A DNA stretch of 64,000 nt. Origin: Afipia sp. (GTDB lineage Bacteria > Pseudomonadota > Alphaproteobacteria > Rhizobiales > Xanthobacteraceae). The stretch is taken from contig JAFVHU010000152.1 in assembly GCA_017474385.1 (NCBI GenBank), positions 146,317 through 210,316 on the forward strand, read 5' to 3'. Position numbers and translations under genes: made by a program. Below the pieces are notes generated by a model, which was given only the letters and a program-made list of their open reading frames with translations, searched no databases and had not been told where the DNA came from. This document shows, piece by piece, positions 34,541 through 43,331 of the stretch. Each line of letters begins with the position of its first letter. Within the stretch, counting starts at the first letter, position 1.

Positions 34541-34556
34541 CTATTCATCAATGAAT
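34541..34556. promoter_or_regulatory. Shared palindrome upstream of enoyl-CoA hydratase operon
   Basis: CTATTCA-TCA-ATGAAT, inner palindrome ATTCAT-CA-ATGAAT. Same spacing as the site at 32011-32026, and also preceded by ATCG as the half-site at 32037 is. It lies 239 bp upstream of the hydratase GTG and 45 bp left of the binding-protein relic. Confidence 0.5.
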
Positions 34557-34600
34557 TGGCGGAAGCACCCATGTCGCGCCTCACGGTTGAATAGCGCCGG

Positions 34601-35152
34601 TTCAAGATTTTTTCCGGCGCCGACGTGATGTTTACCTTCGGCACGCCGAAATTTGTGGCGCAAAGCATCAAGAAGATCGCCGAGCTGGGCTGGAAGCCCA
34701 TGCACTTCATACCCAACGTTGCCTCGTCCGTCGGAACGGTCATCGTGCCCGCAGGCGTTGAGAATGCACAAGGCGTGCTGTCAGGAACCTTCATCAAGGA
34801 CGCGTCGGATCCGCAGTGGGATAACGACAAGGGCATGAAGGCCTACACATCGTTTCTCGCGAAGTATATGCCGGACGCCAACAAGGCCGACAGCCTTATG
34901 ATCCATGGCTACATGGGCGCCCAGTTGATGGTTCAGGTGCTCAAGCAGAGCGGCGACAATCTCACCCGCGAGAACATCATGAAGCAGGCTGCAAGCATCA
35001 AGAACTTCGAGTCCGACGTTCTGATTCCCGGCATCCTGGCCAATACCGGCGAGAAGGACTTTTCACCGCTCGAAGACATGCAGATGATGCGGTTCAAGGG
35101 CAGCCGGTGGGAGCCCTTTGGTGTCGTCATCAAGGGCCGCAGCGACGGCTAG
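34601..35152 (+). pseudogene. Leu/Ile/Val-type binding protein, 5' truncated relic
   Basis: C-terminal ~180 residues of a type I periplasmic binding protein. The recognisable part starts FKIFSGADVMFTFGTPKFVAQSIKKIAELGWKPMHFIPNVASSVGTV and ends with SPLEDMQMMRFKGSRWEPFGVVI, the usual C-terminus. An in-frame TAG stands 11 codons before the first possible start, and no signal peptide or first lobe exists. It could not be exported or bind ligand. A relic of a transporter once next to the acyl-CoA genes. Confidence 0.8.
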
Positions 35153-35169
35153 CCGCAGGTACATTGCTC

Positions 35170-35185
35170 TGTGACTTGGTTCACA
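35170..35185. promoter_or_regulatory. CRP-type operator TGTGA-N6-TCACA
   Basis: Exact match to the CRP consensus half-sites with CTTGGT as the centre. It lies 52 bp upstream of a small membrane-protein gene and near a CRP-like regulator gene (35566-36285) and an adenylyl cyclase gene. A weak -10 (ACTAAT near 35205) would put the site near position -40, a normal activation distance. Confidence 0.65.
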
Positions 35186-35213
35186 TACCGCGGCCGGGAT
35201 TAGGACTAATGAA

Positions 35214-35233
35214 TGCCTCCTTCAAAGGAGGCA
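35214..35233 (+). promoter_or_regulatory. Hairpin sequestering the Shine-Dalgarno sequence
   Basis: TGCCTCCTT and AAGGAGGCA form a perfect 9-bp stem. The right arm is the ribosome binding site AAGGAGG of the ATG at 35237. Translation would need the stem to be opened. The pairing is seen directly; a regulatory role is inference. Confidence 0.55.
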
Positions 35234-35236
35234 GTC

Positions 35237-35491
35237 ATGCAAACCCCGATCGGACAATTTACCCAATCCGGGTTGGGCAGCCGACGAAACTGGACGCTGT
35301 GCTGGAGATGGTCTGTTTCGATCCTGGCAGTGGAGTTTGCGCTCGTCATGGCCTTGATCGGGTTCGCTGTAAGCTCCCGGCCGGCCTCGCCGGTGAAGTC
35401 ATCCTCGCAGGTCGAACAGGCGCAGCCAAACCCGGCCCACAACCGCAGAGCATGTCCGCTGGTCAACGTCCAAAAAACACGAAGTCTTTAG
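35237..35491 (+). CDS. Small single-span membrane protein, unknown function
   Basis: 84 residues with one hydrophobic segment (SVSILAVEFALVMALIGFAV, residues ~33-52) and basic, Pro/Gln-rich ends. I recognise no family. Support for being a gene: a strong AAGGAGG 5 bp before the ATG, the CRP-type operator at a sensible distance, and no overlap with other genes. A second ATG eight codons earlier would lie inside the hairpin arm. No neighbour in the same operon: the next gene is on the other strand. Confidence 0.55.
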   Translation: MQTPIGQFTQSGLGSRRNWTLCWRWSVSILAVEFALVMALIGFAVSSRPASPVKSSSQVEQAQPNPAHNRRACPLVNVQKTRSL

Positions 35492-35565
35492 CGGCTAATC
35501 GGCTGATCGATTCGGCATCATCGGGCGACGCCAGCGTGTCTCTGACCAGAGAATCATGAGCGCGA

Positions 35566-36285
35566 TTAATCCTGCGAGCGCTCCGCCATCCCCTTCAACG
35601 AATCCACATCGATGACGGTGATCGATCCGCGTTGAAGACGGACTAGCTTCCGGTCAGCCCACTCCTGCAGTTGCTTGTTGACGCTCTCGCGCGACAGGCC
35701 AAGCATCTCGCCAATTTCCTGCTGCGTAATGGTGATTTTGTTATCCAGTGCGGCGCCCGGTCGATCGATCAGACGGATGAGTGCCTTGGCAAGCTTGCCC
35801 GACAGGTCAGGAAATATAACCTGCTCCACATGATCGCTGATCCAACGCAATCGGACGCAAAGCAGTTCTATCAGTTTTGTTGCCAGCACCGGTTGGCTGG
35901 CCAACAAAGATAAAAAGTCCCTTCGATCAATGACAAACAGCTCGCTGTCCGAATTTGCGATGGCGTCGGCGGTTCTGGCGAGGCCATCGAGAACCGCGAT
36001 CTCACCGAACATCTCTCCCGCGTCGACCATATTGAAAATGGCGCCTCGGCCATCGGCGGATGAGACGCCGATCTTCACCGTGCCGCTGATAATGAAGAAC
36101 AGGCTTTGGCCCGGATCCCCTTTCGCGAAAATCGTTGCGCCGCGTTTATAGGTTCTCTTTTTCGCGTAGTGGCACAACTGATCTAACGCATCAGCTCCGA
36201 GATCGCGAAACAGAGGATGATTGCGCAAGACATTCGTCTTGTCGCCAGCAGATCGGGCTAAGGTCGGCTTGTCGTCCTGGAGCAT
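35566..36285 (-). CDS. Crp/Fnr-family regulator, CRP-like
   Basis: 239 residues. N-terminal cyclic-nucleotide-binding domain: TIFAKGDPGQSLFFIISGTVKIGVSSADGRGAIFNMVDAGEMFGEIAVLDGLARTADAIANSDSEL. The phosphate-binding-cassette region FGEIAVLDGLARTADA resembles CRP (FGELGLFEEGQERSAWV) in the FGE-IA start and Arg position. No Cys cluster for an Fe-S centre is present. The C-terminal HTH reads TQQEIGEMLGLSRESVNKQLQEW, whose SRE-V core matches the CRP recognition helix (SRETVGR). That fits the TGTGA half-sites found in this window. It stands back to back with the adenylyl cyclase gene, which supports cAMP as effector. Confidence 0.88.
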   Translation of the reverse strand: MLQDDKPTLARSAGDKTNVLRNHPLFRDLGADALDQLCHYAKKRTYKRGATIFAKGDPGQSLFFIISGTVKIGVSSADGRGAIFNMVDAGEMFGEIAVLDGLARTADAIANSDSELFVIDRRDFLSLLASQPVLATKLIELLCVRLRWISDHVEQVIFPDLSGKLAKALIRLIDRPGAALDNKITITQQEIGEMLGLSRESVNKQLQEWADRKLVRLQRGSITVIDVDSLKGMAERSQD

Positions 36286-36567
36286 CGATATATGGCCCGA
36301 TTGCGAAATAGCTAAACTTGTTCATGTTCGGCGATCCTCACGATACGCCGGGAACAAAACAATACAAACTTCTTGAAATTTCAATGAAATGCAGCTTTGG
36401 GGCGGCGGAGCCCATAATGCATCTGCGGCATCCCTTTGGCTTGCAGCCATTTTTTAGGCGTCTGACCTCGCCCCGGAGGCGAGTCCGTCTTGCTATTGCC
36501 AAAGGAACCCTTAAACCTAGCCGGGGCTAGAAACTGCGGGGCTGCCATAAGCATAAGGTAGCGTGGC

Positions 36568-39500
36568 TTGGTCGGCAGCATAGATCATCGCTGTAGCTAC
36601 TGCGGTTTCCTTTTGGAACCGACAGCCAGATTTTGCGGTGGCTGTGGGCGCCCAAAGGCCCGCTCCACCGAGACGGCGTCGCAGGCGCTTTCCTTTCTGC
36701 AATCGAACATCCCCGCTGACCTTGCCGAGCGCATTTTGCGTTCCGGCGGCGCAATGCTCGGCGAGCGCAAACACGTCACGGTCGTTTTTGCGGATGTCCG
36801 CGATTCGACAGCCCTGATCGATCAACTCGATCCGGAGGAAGTGCTCCAGGTTCTTGGTCCTGTCCTCAAAAGTCTGATGGATGCAGTCCATCATCACGAT
36901 GGCTTCGTGAACCAGACCCTCGGCGACGGGATTATGGCGCTGTTCGGAGCCCCTATCGCGCGGGAGGATCATGCGGTCCAGGCGTGCAGCGCAGCGCTTG
37001 CGATGCGAACCGCCGTCGGCGAACTCAACCAAAGGACCGGACGGGATATTGCCATCCGCATCGGCATGAATTCCGGCGAGGTCGTGATCCATTCGATCGG
37101 CAACAATCTCGCGATGAACTACGACGCCGTCGGCAAGAGCGTCCATCTGGCCGCACGAATGGAGGAACTCGCCGCACCAGGCAAGATCCTGCTGACCGCA
37201 GCAACACATGATCTTGCGAAAGGGTTTGTGACGGTCGAGCCACGGGGATTTGTGGAGGTGAAAGGCGTCTCGGAAGCGATTGAAGTTTTCGAGTTAACGG
37301 CAATACGGATGAGAACGCGATGGCAGGTCCGGTCCGCGCGAGGCCTCAGCGTCCTCGTTGACCGCCAGAACGAACTGCGCAGCCTGCGAAGCGCCCTCGA
37401 GCGCGCCGCAGCAGGAAATGGACAGTCGCTGAGCATTGTCGGCGCAGCAGGGCTGGGAAAATCCCGGCTGATACACGATTTCATCCGGAATCTCTCCGAC
37501 GAATGGACCGTGCTTGAGACCGCCTGCCCCTCGCAACGAACGAGTTCGAGCTACTACCCCATCGGCATCCTGATCAGAGCCATGTTCGGGGTTGGCGTTG
37601 ATGACAATCCCGAGACTGTCATTGCCCGCGTCAAGGAAGGGATCGACCGGCTGGACAGCAATCTGTCGGTTTTCTTGCCGCCAATTCTCTCGCTGCTGGA
37701 TCTTAACGCTGAGGACCAGGAGTGGAAAAAGCTGGAGCCATCGGAGCGACGGCTTAAAACCATGGAAGCCGTCAGATCGCTGGTTTTCCACTACGCTCAG
37801 TCAAATCCCTCGGTGATCCTGGTCGAGGACCTTCACTGGGCCGATGCCGAGACGAAGCTCATCCTGCAAAATCTGGCCGGCGCGCTGGAAGGCACGCGGA
37901 CCGTTCTCATCGGAACGCAACGTCCCGAGGGCGGGCCACTGGATCCCGGCACAATTGGTATCGATTTGTCGCCGCTTGATGATGCGACGTCGCACCAGTT
38001 GATGGACTGGCTCATGGGCGACGACAGCAGCCTCATTCCGTTAAAGCGGAAAATGTTGGCGCAGTCGCAAGGCAATCCCTTATTTATGGAAGAACTGGTC
38101 CAGACCCTCAAGGAAACGGGGTATCTTAAGGGACAGCCGGGAAACTATCTCGCCGCTAAACGAACCGGCCGGGTTGAAATTCCGCAAACCATTCATTCAG
38201 TGCTTGCGGCGCGCATCGATCTCCTCGATGGATTTCCAAAGTCCCTGCTTCAGACGTCGGCCGTTATCGGCACGGAGATTTCTGTCGCCCTGCTCTCGGA
38301 AATGCTGGACGTGACTCCTGCGGAAATTTCCGGCGAGCTTCGAACGTTGGAAGCTGCCGATTTTCTCCGGAAAATCAGAAGCACCACATCGGCCGACTAT
38401 TCCTTCAAGCATGAGCTCACGCGTGAAGTTGTCTACGGCACCATGCTGCTCGGCCTTCGGCGCTCGCTTCATGCCAAAGCCGTCGACATTATCGAGTCGC
38501 GCTTTCCCGATCGCCTTGACGAGTACATTGATCGGCTCGCCGACCACGCGTTCAAGGCAGAACTATGGGAAAAGGCCGTCCCCTACCAGTTGCGCAGTTG
38601 TCGGCGCGCCGTAAAGCGCGGAGCCAATCAGGACGCAATCAACATCTTCGAGCGTGGCCTGGAAACCCTGTCACATCTGCCAGCCTCTCCCGCCAAGATC
38701 AAAACCGAGATTGATTTCCGCCTGACGCTGGTGATTGCGCTCGAACCGCTCGGCAAACATCGCCGGATAGCGGAGGTCCTGCGCGAAGCAAGTCGTCTGG
38801 CCGACGCTTCCGGAGACCCTCTACGCACAGCCGCGGTCAATTGTCAGCTTGCTGTGGCGCTTTGGAGGCTTGGAGAGCATGCTCCCGCGATGGCCGCGGC
38901 CGAAACCGCAAGCCGCATCGCGGATAAAATCGGCGATCCATCTCTCCAGTTCGCAGCACTCCTCATTGTGGGCATCGTCCACCACGAGCTCGGCAATTTC
39001 GCAACCTCGATCGATATGCACGAAAAGTGCATTGCGATTGAAACACCGGAGCTTGACCAGAAGCGAGCCGGCTGGGCTGCCTATCCCAGCGTTCTTTTGC
39101 GAACCTTCATGGCAGATTCGCTGACCGAACTCGGCGAACTCGACCGCGCGGAAACGGTGGCTGAGGACGCCAGCAGACGCGCTGAAATTCTGGATCACGC
39201 TTACTCGCGCGCGAATATCAATCATGTGCTTGGTCGTCTGCGGACCGCCCAGGGGCGGCATGCCGAAGCGCTCCCTCTTTTGCGCGAAAGCTGGCAGACC
39301 TGTCTGGATCTCGAAATGGTCCAGATGTATCCCGTCTTCGCAGCCCGCATGGGTGAAGCCCATCTCGCGACCGGCGACGTCGAGACTGCCCTCGACATCC
39401 TGTCGGTGCCTGAGCGGCTCGACGTACCGCTGGCGGAGCATTCGTTCGGTTGGCGCTATCTTTTCCTTGCTCAAGGCAGGGCCCTGCTCGCGGCTGGCCG

Positions 39501-39768
39501 TCTTGCCGAAGCGCATGCGGCAGGTGAGCGTGCGCTGGCGCTCGCCGAACAGCGCGGGGAGCCGCCACAGCAGGCCTATGCGACGCATTTGCTCGGTGAA
39601 GTCGCGCGTGCCAGTAACCCGGAGGATCACGTCGCAGCCAATGCCTATTTCAAACTCGCATTGGGGTTTGCAGAGAAGTGCGGCATGCAGGCTCTGGTGG
39701 CAGCCTGTCGTCGCGCGACGGAGAACTCCGAAAATCGAAACAGAGAGCCCAGCGTCGCGGGCAGATAA
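36568..39768 (+). CDS. Class III adenylyl cyclase with zinc ribbon, STAND-like ATPase and TPR domains
   Basis: 1066-residue cytosolic protein. Residues 9-26 form a zinc ribbon (CSYCG...CGGCG). The cyclase domain (~65-245) has both metal Asp residues (D76 in VFADVRDS, D120 in LGDGIMALFG). The transition-state Asn of NxxxR is a His (H193, SVHLAARM), with R197 kept. Then comes an AAA16-type ATPase with Walker A GAAGLGKSRL (291-300) and Walker B VILVEDLHWAD, and about 450 residues of TPR-like helices. This family is common in Bradyrhizobium. The frame opens after a TAG and the first usable start is TTG at 36568 with AAGG 8 bp upstream. Divergent from the CRP-like regulator gene, suggesting a cAMP circuit. 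Cyclase activity is inferred. Confidence 0.9.
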   Translation: MVGSIDHRCSYCGFLLEPTARFCGGCGRPKARSTETASQALSFLQSNIPADLAERILRSGGAMLGERKHVTVVFADVRDSTALIDQLDPEEVLQVLGPVLKSLMDAVHHHDGFVNQTLGDGIMALFGAPIAREDHAVQACSAALAMRTAVGELNQRTGRDIAIRIGMNSGEVVIHSIGNNLAMNYDAVGKSVHLAARMEELAAPGKILLTAATHDLAKGFVTVEPRGFVEVKGVSEAIEVFELTAIRMRTRWQVRSARGLSVLVDRQNELRSLRSALERAAAGNGQSLSIVGAAGLGKSRLIHDFIRNLSDEWTVLETACPSQRTSSSYYPIGILIRAMFGVGVDDNPETVIARVKEGIDRLDSNLSVFLPPILSLLDLNAEDQEWKKLEPSERRLKTMEAVRSLVFHYAQSNPSVILVEDLHWADAETKLILQNLAGALEGTRTVLIGTQRPEGGPLDPGTIGIDLSPLDDATSHQLMDWLMGDDSSLIPLKRKMLAQSQGNPLFMEELVQTLKETGYLKGQPGNYLAAKRTGRVEIPQTIHSVLAARIDLLDGFPKSLLQTSAVIGTEISVALLSEMLDVTPAEISGELRTLEAADFLRKIRSTTSADYSFKHELTREVVYGTMLLGLRRSLHAKAVDIIESRFPDRLDEYIDRLADHAFKAELWEKAVPYQLRSCRRAVKRGANQDAINIFERGLETLSHLPASPAKIKTEIDFRLTLVIALEPLGKHRRIAEVLREASRLADASGDPLRTAAVNCQLAVALWRLGEHAPAMAAAETASRIADKIGDPSLQFAALLIVGIVHHELGNFATSIDMHEKCIAIETPELDQKRAGWAAYPSVLLRTFMADSLTELGELDRAETVAEDASRRAEILDHAYSRANINHVLGRLRTAQGRHAEALPLLRESWQTCLDLEMVQMYPVFAARMGEAHLATGDVETALDILSVPERLDVPLAEHSFGWRYLFLAQGRALLAAGRLAEAHAAGERALALAEQRGEPPQQAYATHLLGEVARASNPEDHVAANAYFKLALGFAEKCGMQALVAACRRATENSENRNREPSVAGR

Positions 39769-39795
39769 ATTTCGCTAACGACCAGCCAATCGGCC

Positions 39796-41271
39796 TTACC
39801 TTGCCAGCGCACGAACGGCTTCAATCCCGGGCAGAAAGAAATAGGCGCCACCGCGCACCCGGACAAACGGACGCGGCCTGTCGATATGGTGGTTCGTTGG
39901 CCGGTCCTGAATAGTGGCTACATCTCCAGCGCAACTGAAATGTCCGAGCGGGTCTGTCCCGGAATAAAGACCGCCGAAATGTGTGTTGTTCAGCCAGGAG
40001 TGCTGGATCATCTCGAATTGCCCGGCGATGTCCGCGTTGAGAGCGATGAATGAAATTCCTCGCGTCGCTTGCTTACCGCCTGCATTTTCCTTCGCGGTGT
40101 CGAACCTTTCTCCATAAGGCCTGCCGCGCCTGATAATGCGATGCATTTTTGAAAGACGCAGAGCTGTGTCGGCATCCGGCCCGACAGTATCTCGCGGATT
40201 CGCGCGGCGGATGTGAGCACCGATCGGGCAAGCCATCCCGAAACGGTCCTCGAAATAATAGAGAAAGTCGTTGCGCGGAGCCGCGCCAGGCGGCCGTTCT
40301 ATCGGAACCAGAGGATCGCCTTGGCGCGTTCGCCCGACAAGCTGCGACGCAATCTTTTCCTGCGCGGGCTCATCGGCGCGACCATAGACACGCTCAGCCG
40401 TCTTCGCAACAAATTCATTGAAGGCAGGTACATCCTGTTCCAGTTGCCGGAACACGAGGTATGTCCCATTGCGCCGGATGTCTTGTGGCTCTGCGCTCCC
40501 ATCATTCCGCTCAGGATAGACATCCGAGATGCTGGTACGACGCTCGTTCTTGTAACCGAGCACAAACTCACCGGGCTTGACGAGAAGAATCCGCTTTTCA
40601 TCCGAGGTCAGTTTCTTGTTGTGATCGGCATCGCTACTGCGCTTCCTGCCGTTTCCGTTTGCCTTGGGCGACCCCTCAATCAAAGGCTGAGAAATTCCGT
40701 CGGTAAATCCAAAGTGCTCTTTGCGATCGTCATAGATCCGGCCGTCGACAATAAGCGGTTCGCCGTTCTGCCGCACTGCTGGCGTAGCCGCTCCGGCCAT
40801 TGCGTCGATTTCGGCAGCGATGAACGAGAGCAGCTTCGTTTTGTCGGGAGCGTAAAGTAGCAGCATTCCGTCAATGTCGCGGCTCTCTTTCCAGCCACCC
40901 CACTCCCAGACCTCGGGCGAGCTTTCACCAACATCTCCGAGAACATTCGATCGGCGCGGAAACTTCGTTTCCGCTGTCGGCTTCGGGGCCATTCCTTCGA
41001 GAAATTCGAGAGAGAAACTGTTCAGCACTCCATCGCTGACGCGGAGATACTGCAGGCCATGCGCCGTAAGTGCCAGATTGATCGCATGTTGATCGCTGTG
41101 GGCCGTCGCGCACGTCAGCCGATCGGACAACCGCCTCAGCCACTTCCTTGCGGCGTCGACCTCGCCGGGTACGAAGTGCCAGAAGACGTAAGCGGAAAAT
41201 GGCAATTTCGGATATCCGCTCAGCACCAGCCTCTGAACGTCATCCCATTCAACCTTTTCCATGGCATTCAT
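39796..41271 (-). CDS. DyP-type haem peroxidase
   Basis: 491 residues, a long-form dye-decolourising peroxidase. The family motif is GFTDGISQP (GxxDG with the distal Asp), the proximal haem His is in ACPIGAHIRRANPRDT, and the distal Arg is in HRIIRRGRPYG. The end NNTHFGGLYSGTDPLGHF...VRVRGGAYFFLPGIEAVRAL is typical. No signal peptide, so it acts in the cytosol or at the membrane's inner face. It oxidises a substrate with H2O2. Third gene of an operon with a P450 and a large membrane protein, 5 bp after the latter. The pairing of two different haem oxygen-chemistry enzymes is the unusual part. Confidence 0.92.
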   Translation of the reverse strand: MNAMEKVEWDDVQRLVLSGYPKLPFSAYVFWHFVPGEVDAARKWLRRLSDRLTCATAHSDQHAINLALTAHGLQYLRVSDGVLNSFSLEFLEGMAPKPTAETKFPRRSNVLGDVGESSPEVWEWGGWKESRDIDGMLLLYAPDKTKLLSFIAAEIDAMAGAATPAVRQNGEPLIVDGRIYDDRKEHFGFTDGISQPLIEGSPKANGNGRKRSSDADHNKKLTSDEKRILLVKPGEFVLGYKNERRTSISDVYPERNDGSAEPQDIRRNGTYLVFRQLEQDVPAFNEFVAKTAERVYGRADEPAQEKIASQLVGRTRQGDPLVPIERPPGAAPRNDFLYYFEDRFGMACPIGAHIRRANPRDTVGPDADTALRLSKMHRIIRRGRPYGERFDTAKENAGGKQATRGISFIALNADIAGQFEMIQHSWLNNTHFGGLYSGTDPLGHFSCAGDVATIQDRPTNHHIDRPRPFVRVRGGAYFFLPGIEAVRALAR

Positions 41272-41276
41272 CCATA

Positions 41277-43331
41277 TCAGAGGCTTCGAAATATCGTGTC
41301 GATCTCGCCATAGTTCCGCGGCTTGAACAGCGACTGTCTCAGCTCGGTACTGGCGTTGATATTGATGACGCTGAGCGTGGGATATGCGCCGTACCAGACG
41401 ATCGTCTCAACCTGGCTTTGGCGCACGTAGGCCTTGAAAGGCTGTTCGGCCTGCGCGCCTTTCCAGAAAAGGAATTTCGACGCAGGAAATCCGTAGGATT
41501 TTCCATCGGCCGTAACGAACGTGTTCGACCAGATGGCATTCAGGCCCTTCACAGCCGCCAGATCGATGAACTCGTTGAGATAGCTTTCCCAGGCGCCGCC
41601 ATAGTTATCGAGGAACAGGAGCCGCTTCCCGCCATCGATCATCACCCACCGCGCCGACAGGATCGTCGGTATGCCGCCAAGTTGTCCGCGATTGAACCAG
41701 AAGCGAGACAGCAGGTTGATGACGAACAGCGCGAGGCGCAACAGCCAGCAGCGAATGAAGCCTGGCTTCACGGTCGTTATGCTGGCCAGATGGTTCTGAT
41801 ACCTGTTGATGCCGCCTTCTTCGCGGGCATACTTCCTGGCATTCTCGCGGGCATGCGCGATGAGTTCGGCAGGCTCCGAGAAATTGCGTTTGTCCCTGAT
41901 CTCAAGCGTTCGTATGATCGCGAATATGAGAAGCCCGAGGGCATAAAAAGTCAAAACTCCAATGAGCCCGTAAGCCACAGTGACAAGAACGGCAAAAACG
42001 AATGACCGCGCGACCATCGCGATCTGCTCGCTGACGGCAAACGGGATATGACGCGCAACGAGCAGAACGCCAATGGCCGTCACGATGACCATCGCGAACC
42101 TGACAAGATCAAGCGCCAACCGGCGGACATTCTCGCGAGCTGTGCCGTATGGCCGAAGCTGGACAGCAAGCTTCAGGGACGTTGCCAAATGACTCAGAAC
42201 CGCCAGAACCAAGCCGACAACGAAGAGCCGCCAAGCGATCGAAACTCCCGTTAAGACCCATGCCCAGAAGCCGGATTGAGTTGCTTCAGCGCCTGCCGAT
42301 CGAGCCGCAGTCATTCCAGAAATGATAGCCAGCACGACGGAACCAACAAGAAACACGATCAGCACGTATCTGACGATAACCGCGATCTGCAGTGGAAACC
42401 GGTTGATGAAGAGCTGGTCGTGAGGATTCTTCGTCCATCCGGTCAGGAAGAGTTCAAAGACGCGGACGATCAGCCAGACCCCGGTCAAGGCAACAAGGAT
42501 GTGAAGGATCGCAGGCTCGATCGTGATGTGGCTGGCAACCCAGGGAAACCAGAAAACCATAAAGTTGCTGATGCTGGCTCCGATGTGGCTCACATGCTCG
42601 AAGGCCCGAACGATATGTCCGTAGAGCACATACGGCCCCAACCCGAACAGCGCGCCCACGGCTATGCCGGTAACGCAGACCACGACGAACGCCGCGAAAG
42701 CAGCCGCAGCGACAATCCCTGAACGTTGCCGTATCTCCCACGGTGTTGGCGCAACTTGCTCGGCCCAGCGATTATTATCCAGGCCGCGGATCACATGCCG
42801 GCGCACCTCGTCAAGAAATCCGGCCGATCGCGCCGGAACAGCGGCGCCCGGCTGGCATCGTTTTGAAAGGAACGTGAGAATATCGCGGCGGAGAAGGCTT
42901 TCGCCCTGAATTTGCGCAACGGAACGCCCCGGACTGCCGCTGAAAAAGGTGTTCGCGCCGACGTCATGGTTCGCAAGGTACTCTTCGATCAGTTGAGGCG
43001 CGGCTGGCACGGAAAACGGATAGTCCGTGCAATGTCGATAGACCTCATGCATGCCCTCTGATGCAATTTCCAGCAACTCATCCAGAAAATCTTCTCTCGA
43101 TCCGTCGAAGGTCGCCTCGAACACGAGGCTCGGAGCAAATTCGCCGTCTGCATCGAGGATGACAAAGCTGCAAAAATGCAGGCTTGCGATCTTGTCGAAC
43201 CGGAACAAAGGCTGGCATTCAATGAGATCGCCGGCGAGACGCGGCTCAGCCTTGTCGCGCAGATACTTCCGGCACGCGTCCACACGGCCCGGTTCGAGCG
43301 GCGTGATGATGGTCGTGTAGTTCGGGTTCAC
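41277..43331 (-). CDS. Large polytopic membrane protein of unknown function between P450 and DyP peroxidase
   Basis: 684 residues; I do not recognise a named family. An N-terminal soluble part (~1-200) has PSLVFEATFDGSREDFLDELLEIA. A central membrane block (~205-495) holds about seven to eight spans, including VAAAAFAAFVVVCVTGIAVG, IAVIVRYVLIVFLVGSVVLA and VFAVLVTVAYGLIGVLTFYAL. A C-terminal soluble part (~540-684) contains RLLFLDNYGGAWESYLNEFIDLA. The N- and C-terminal stretches resemble each other (hydrophobic strand, Asn/Asp-Gly, then an acidic helix), suggesting a repeated ferredoxin-like fold as found in DyP relatives. ATGA overlap with the P450 gene and 5 bp to the peroxidase show strict co-expression. 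It may anchor or feed both enzymes. Confidence 0.8.
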   Translation of the reverse strand: MNPNYTTIITPLEPGRVDACRKYLRDKAEPRLAGDLIECQPLFRFDKIASLHFCSFVILDADGEFAPSLVFEATFDGSREDFLDELLEIASEGMHEVYRHCTDYPFSVPAAPQLIEEYLANHDVGANTFFSGSPGRSVAQIQGESLLRRDILTFLSKRCQPGAAVPARSAGFLDEVRRHVIRGLDNNRWAEQVAPTPWEIRQRSGIVAAAAFAAFVVVCVTGIAVGALFGLGPYVLYGHIVRAFEHVSHIGASISNFMVFWFPWVASHITIEPAILHILVALTGVWLIVRVFELFLTGWTKNPHDQLFINRFPLQIAVIVRYVLIVFLVGSVVLAIISGMTAARSAGAEATQSGFWAWVLTGVSIAWRLFVVGLVLAVLSHLATSLKLAVQLRPYGTARENVRRLALDLVRFAMVIVTAIGVLLVARHIPFAVSEQIAMVARSFVFAVLVTVAYGLIGVLTFYALGLLIFAIIRTLEIRDKRNFSEPAELIAHARENARKYAREEGGINRYQNHLASITTVKPGFIRCWLLRLALFVINLLSRFWFNRGQLGGIPTILSARWVMIDGGKRLLFLDNYGGAWESYLNEFIDLAAVKGLNAIWSNTFVTADGKSYGFPASKFLFWKGAQAEQPFKAYVRQSQVETIVWYGAYPTLSVININASTELRQSLFKPRNYGEIDTIFRSL

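Noticed and set aside
36372-36383. 12-bp palindrome TTGAAATTTCAA between the CRP-like regulator and cyclase genes
   Set aside because: Short, AT-rich and present once; chance occurrence is likely, so not listed as an operator.
36517-37209. 230-codon minus-strand frame opposite the cyclase start
   Set aside because: Covers the zinc ribbon and cyclase motifs in reverse; no family pattern and no ribosome site.
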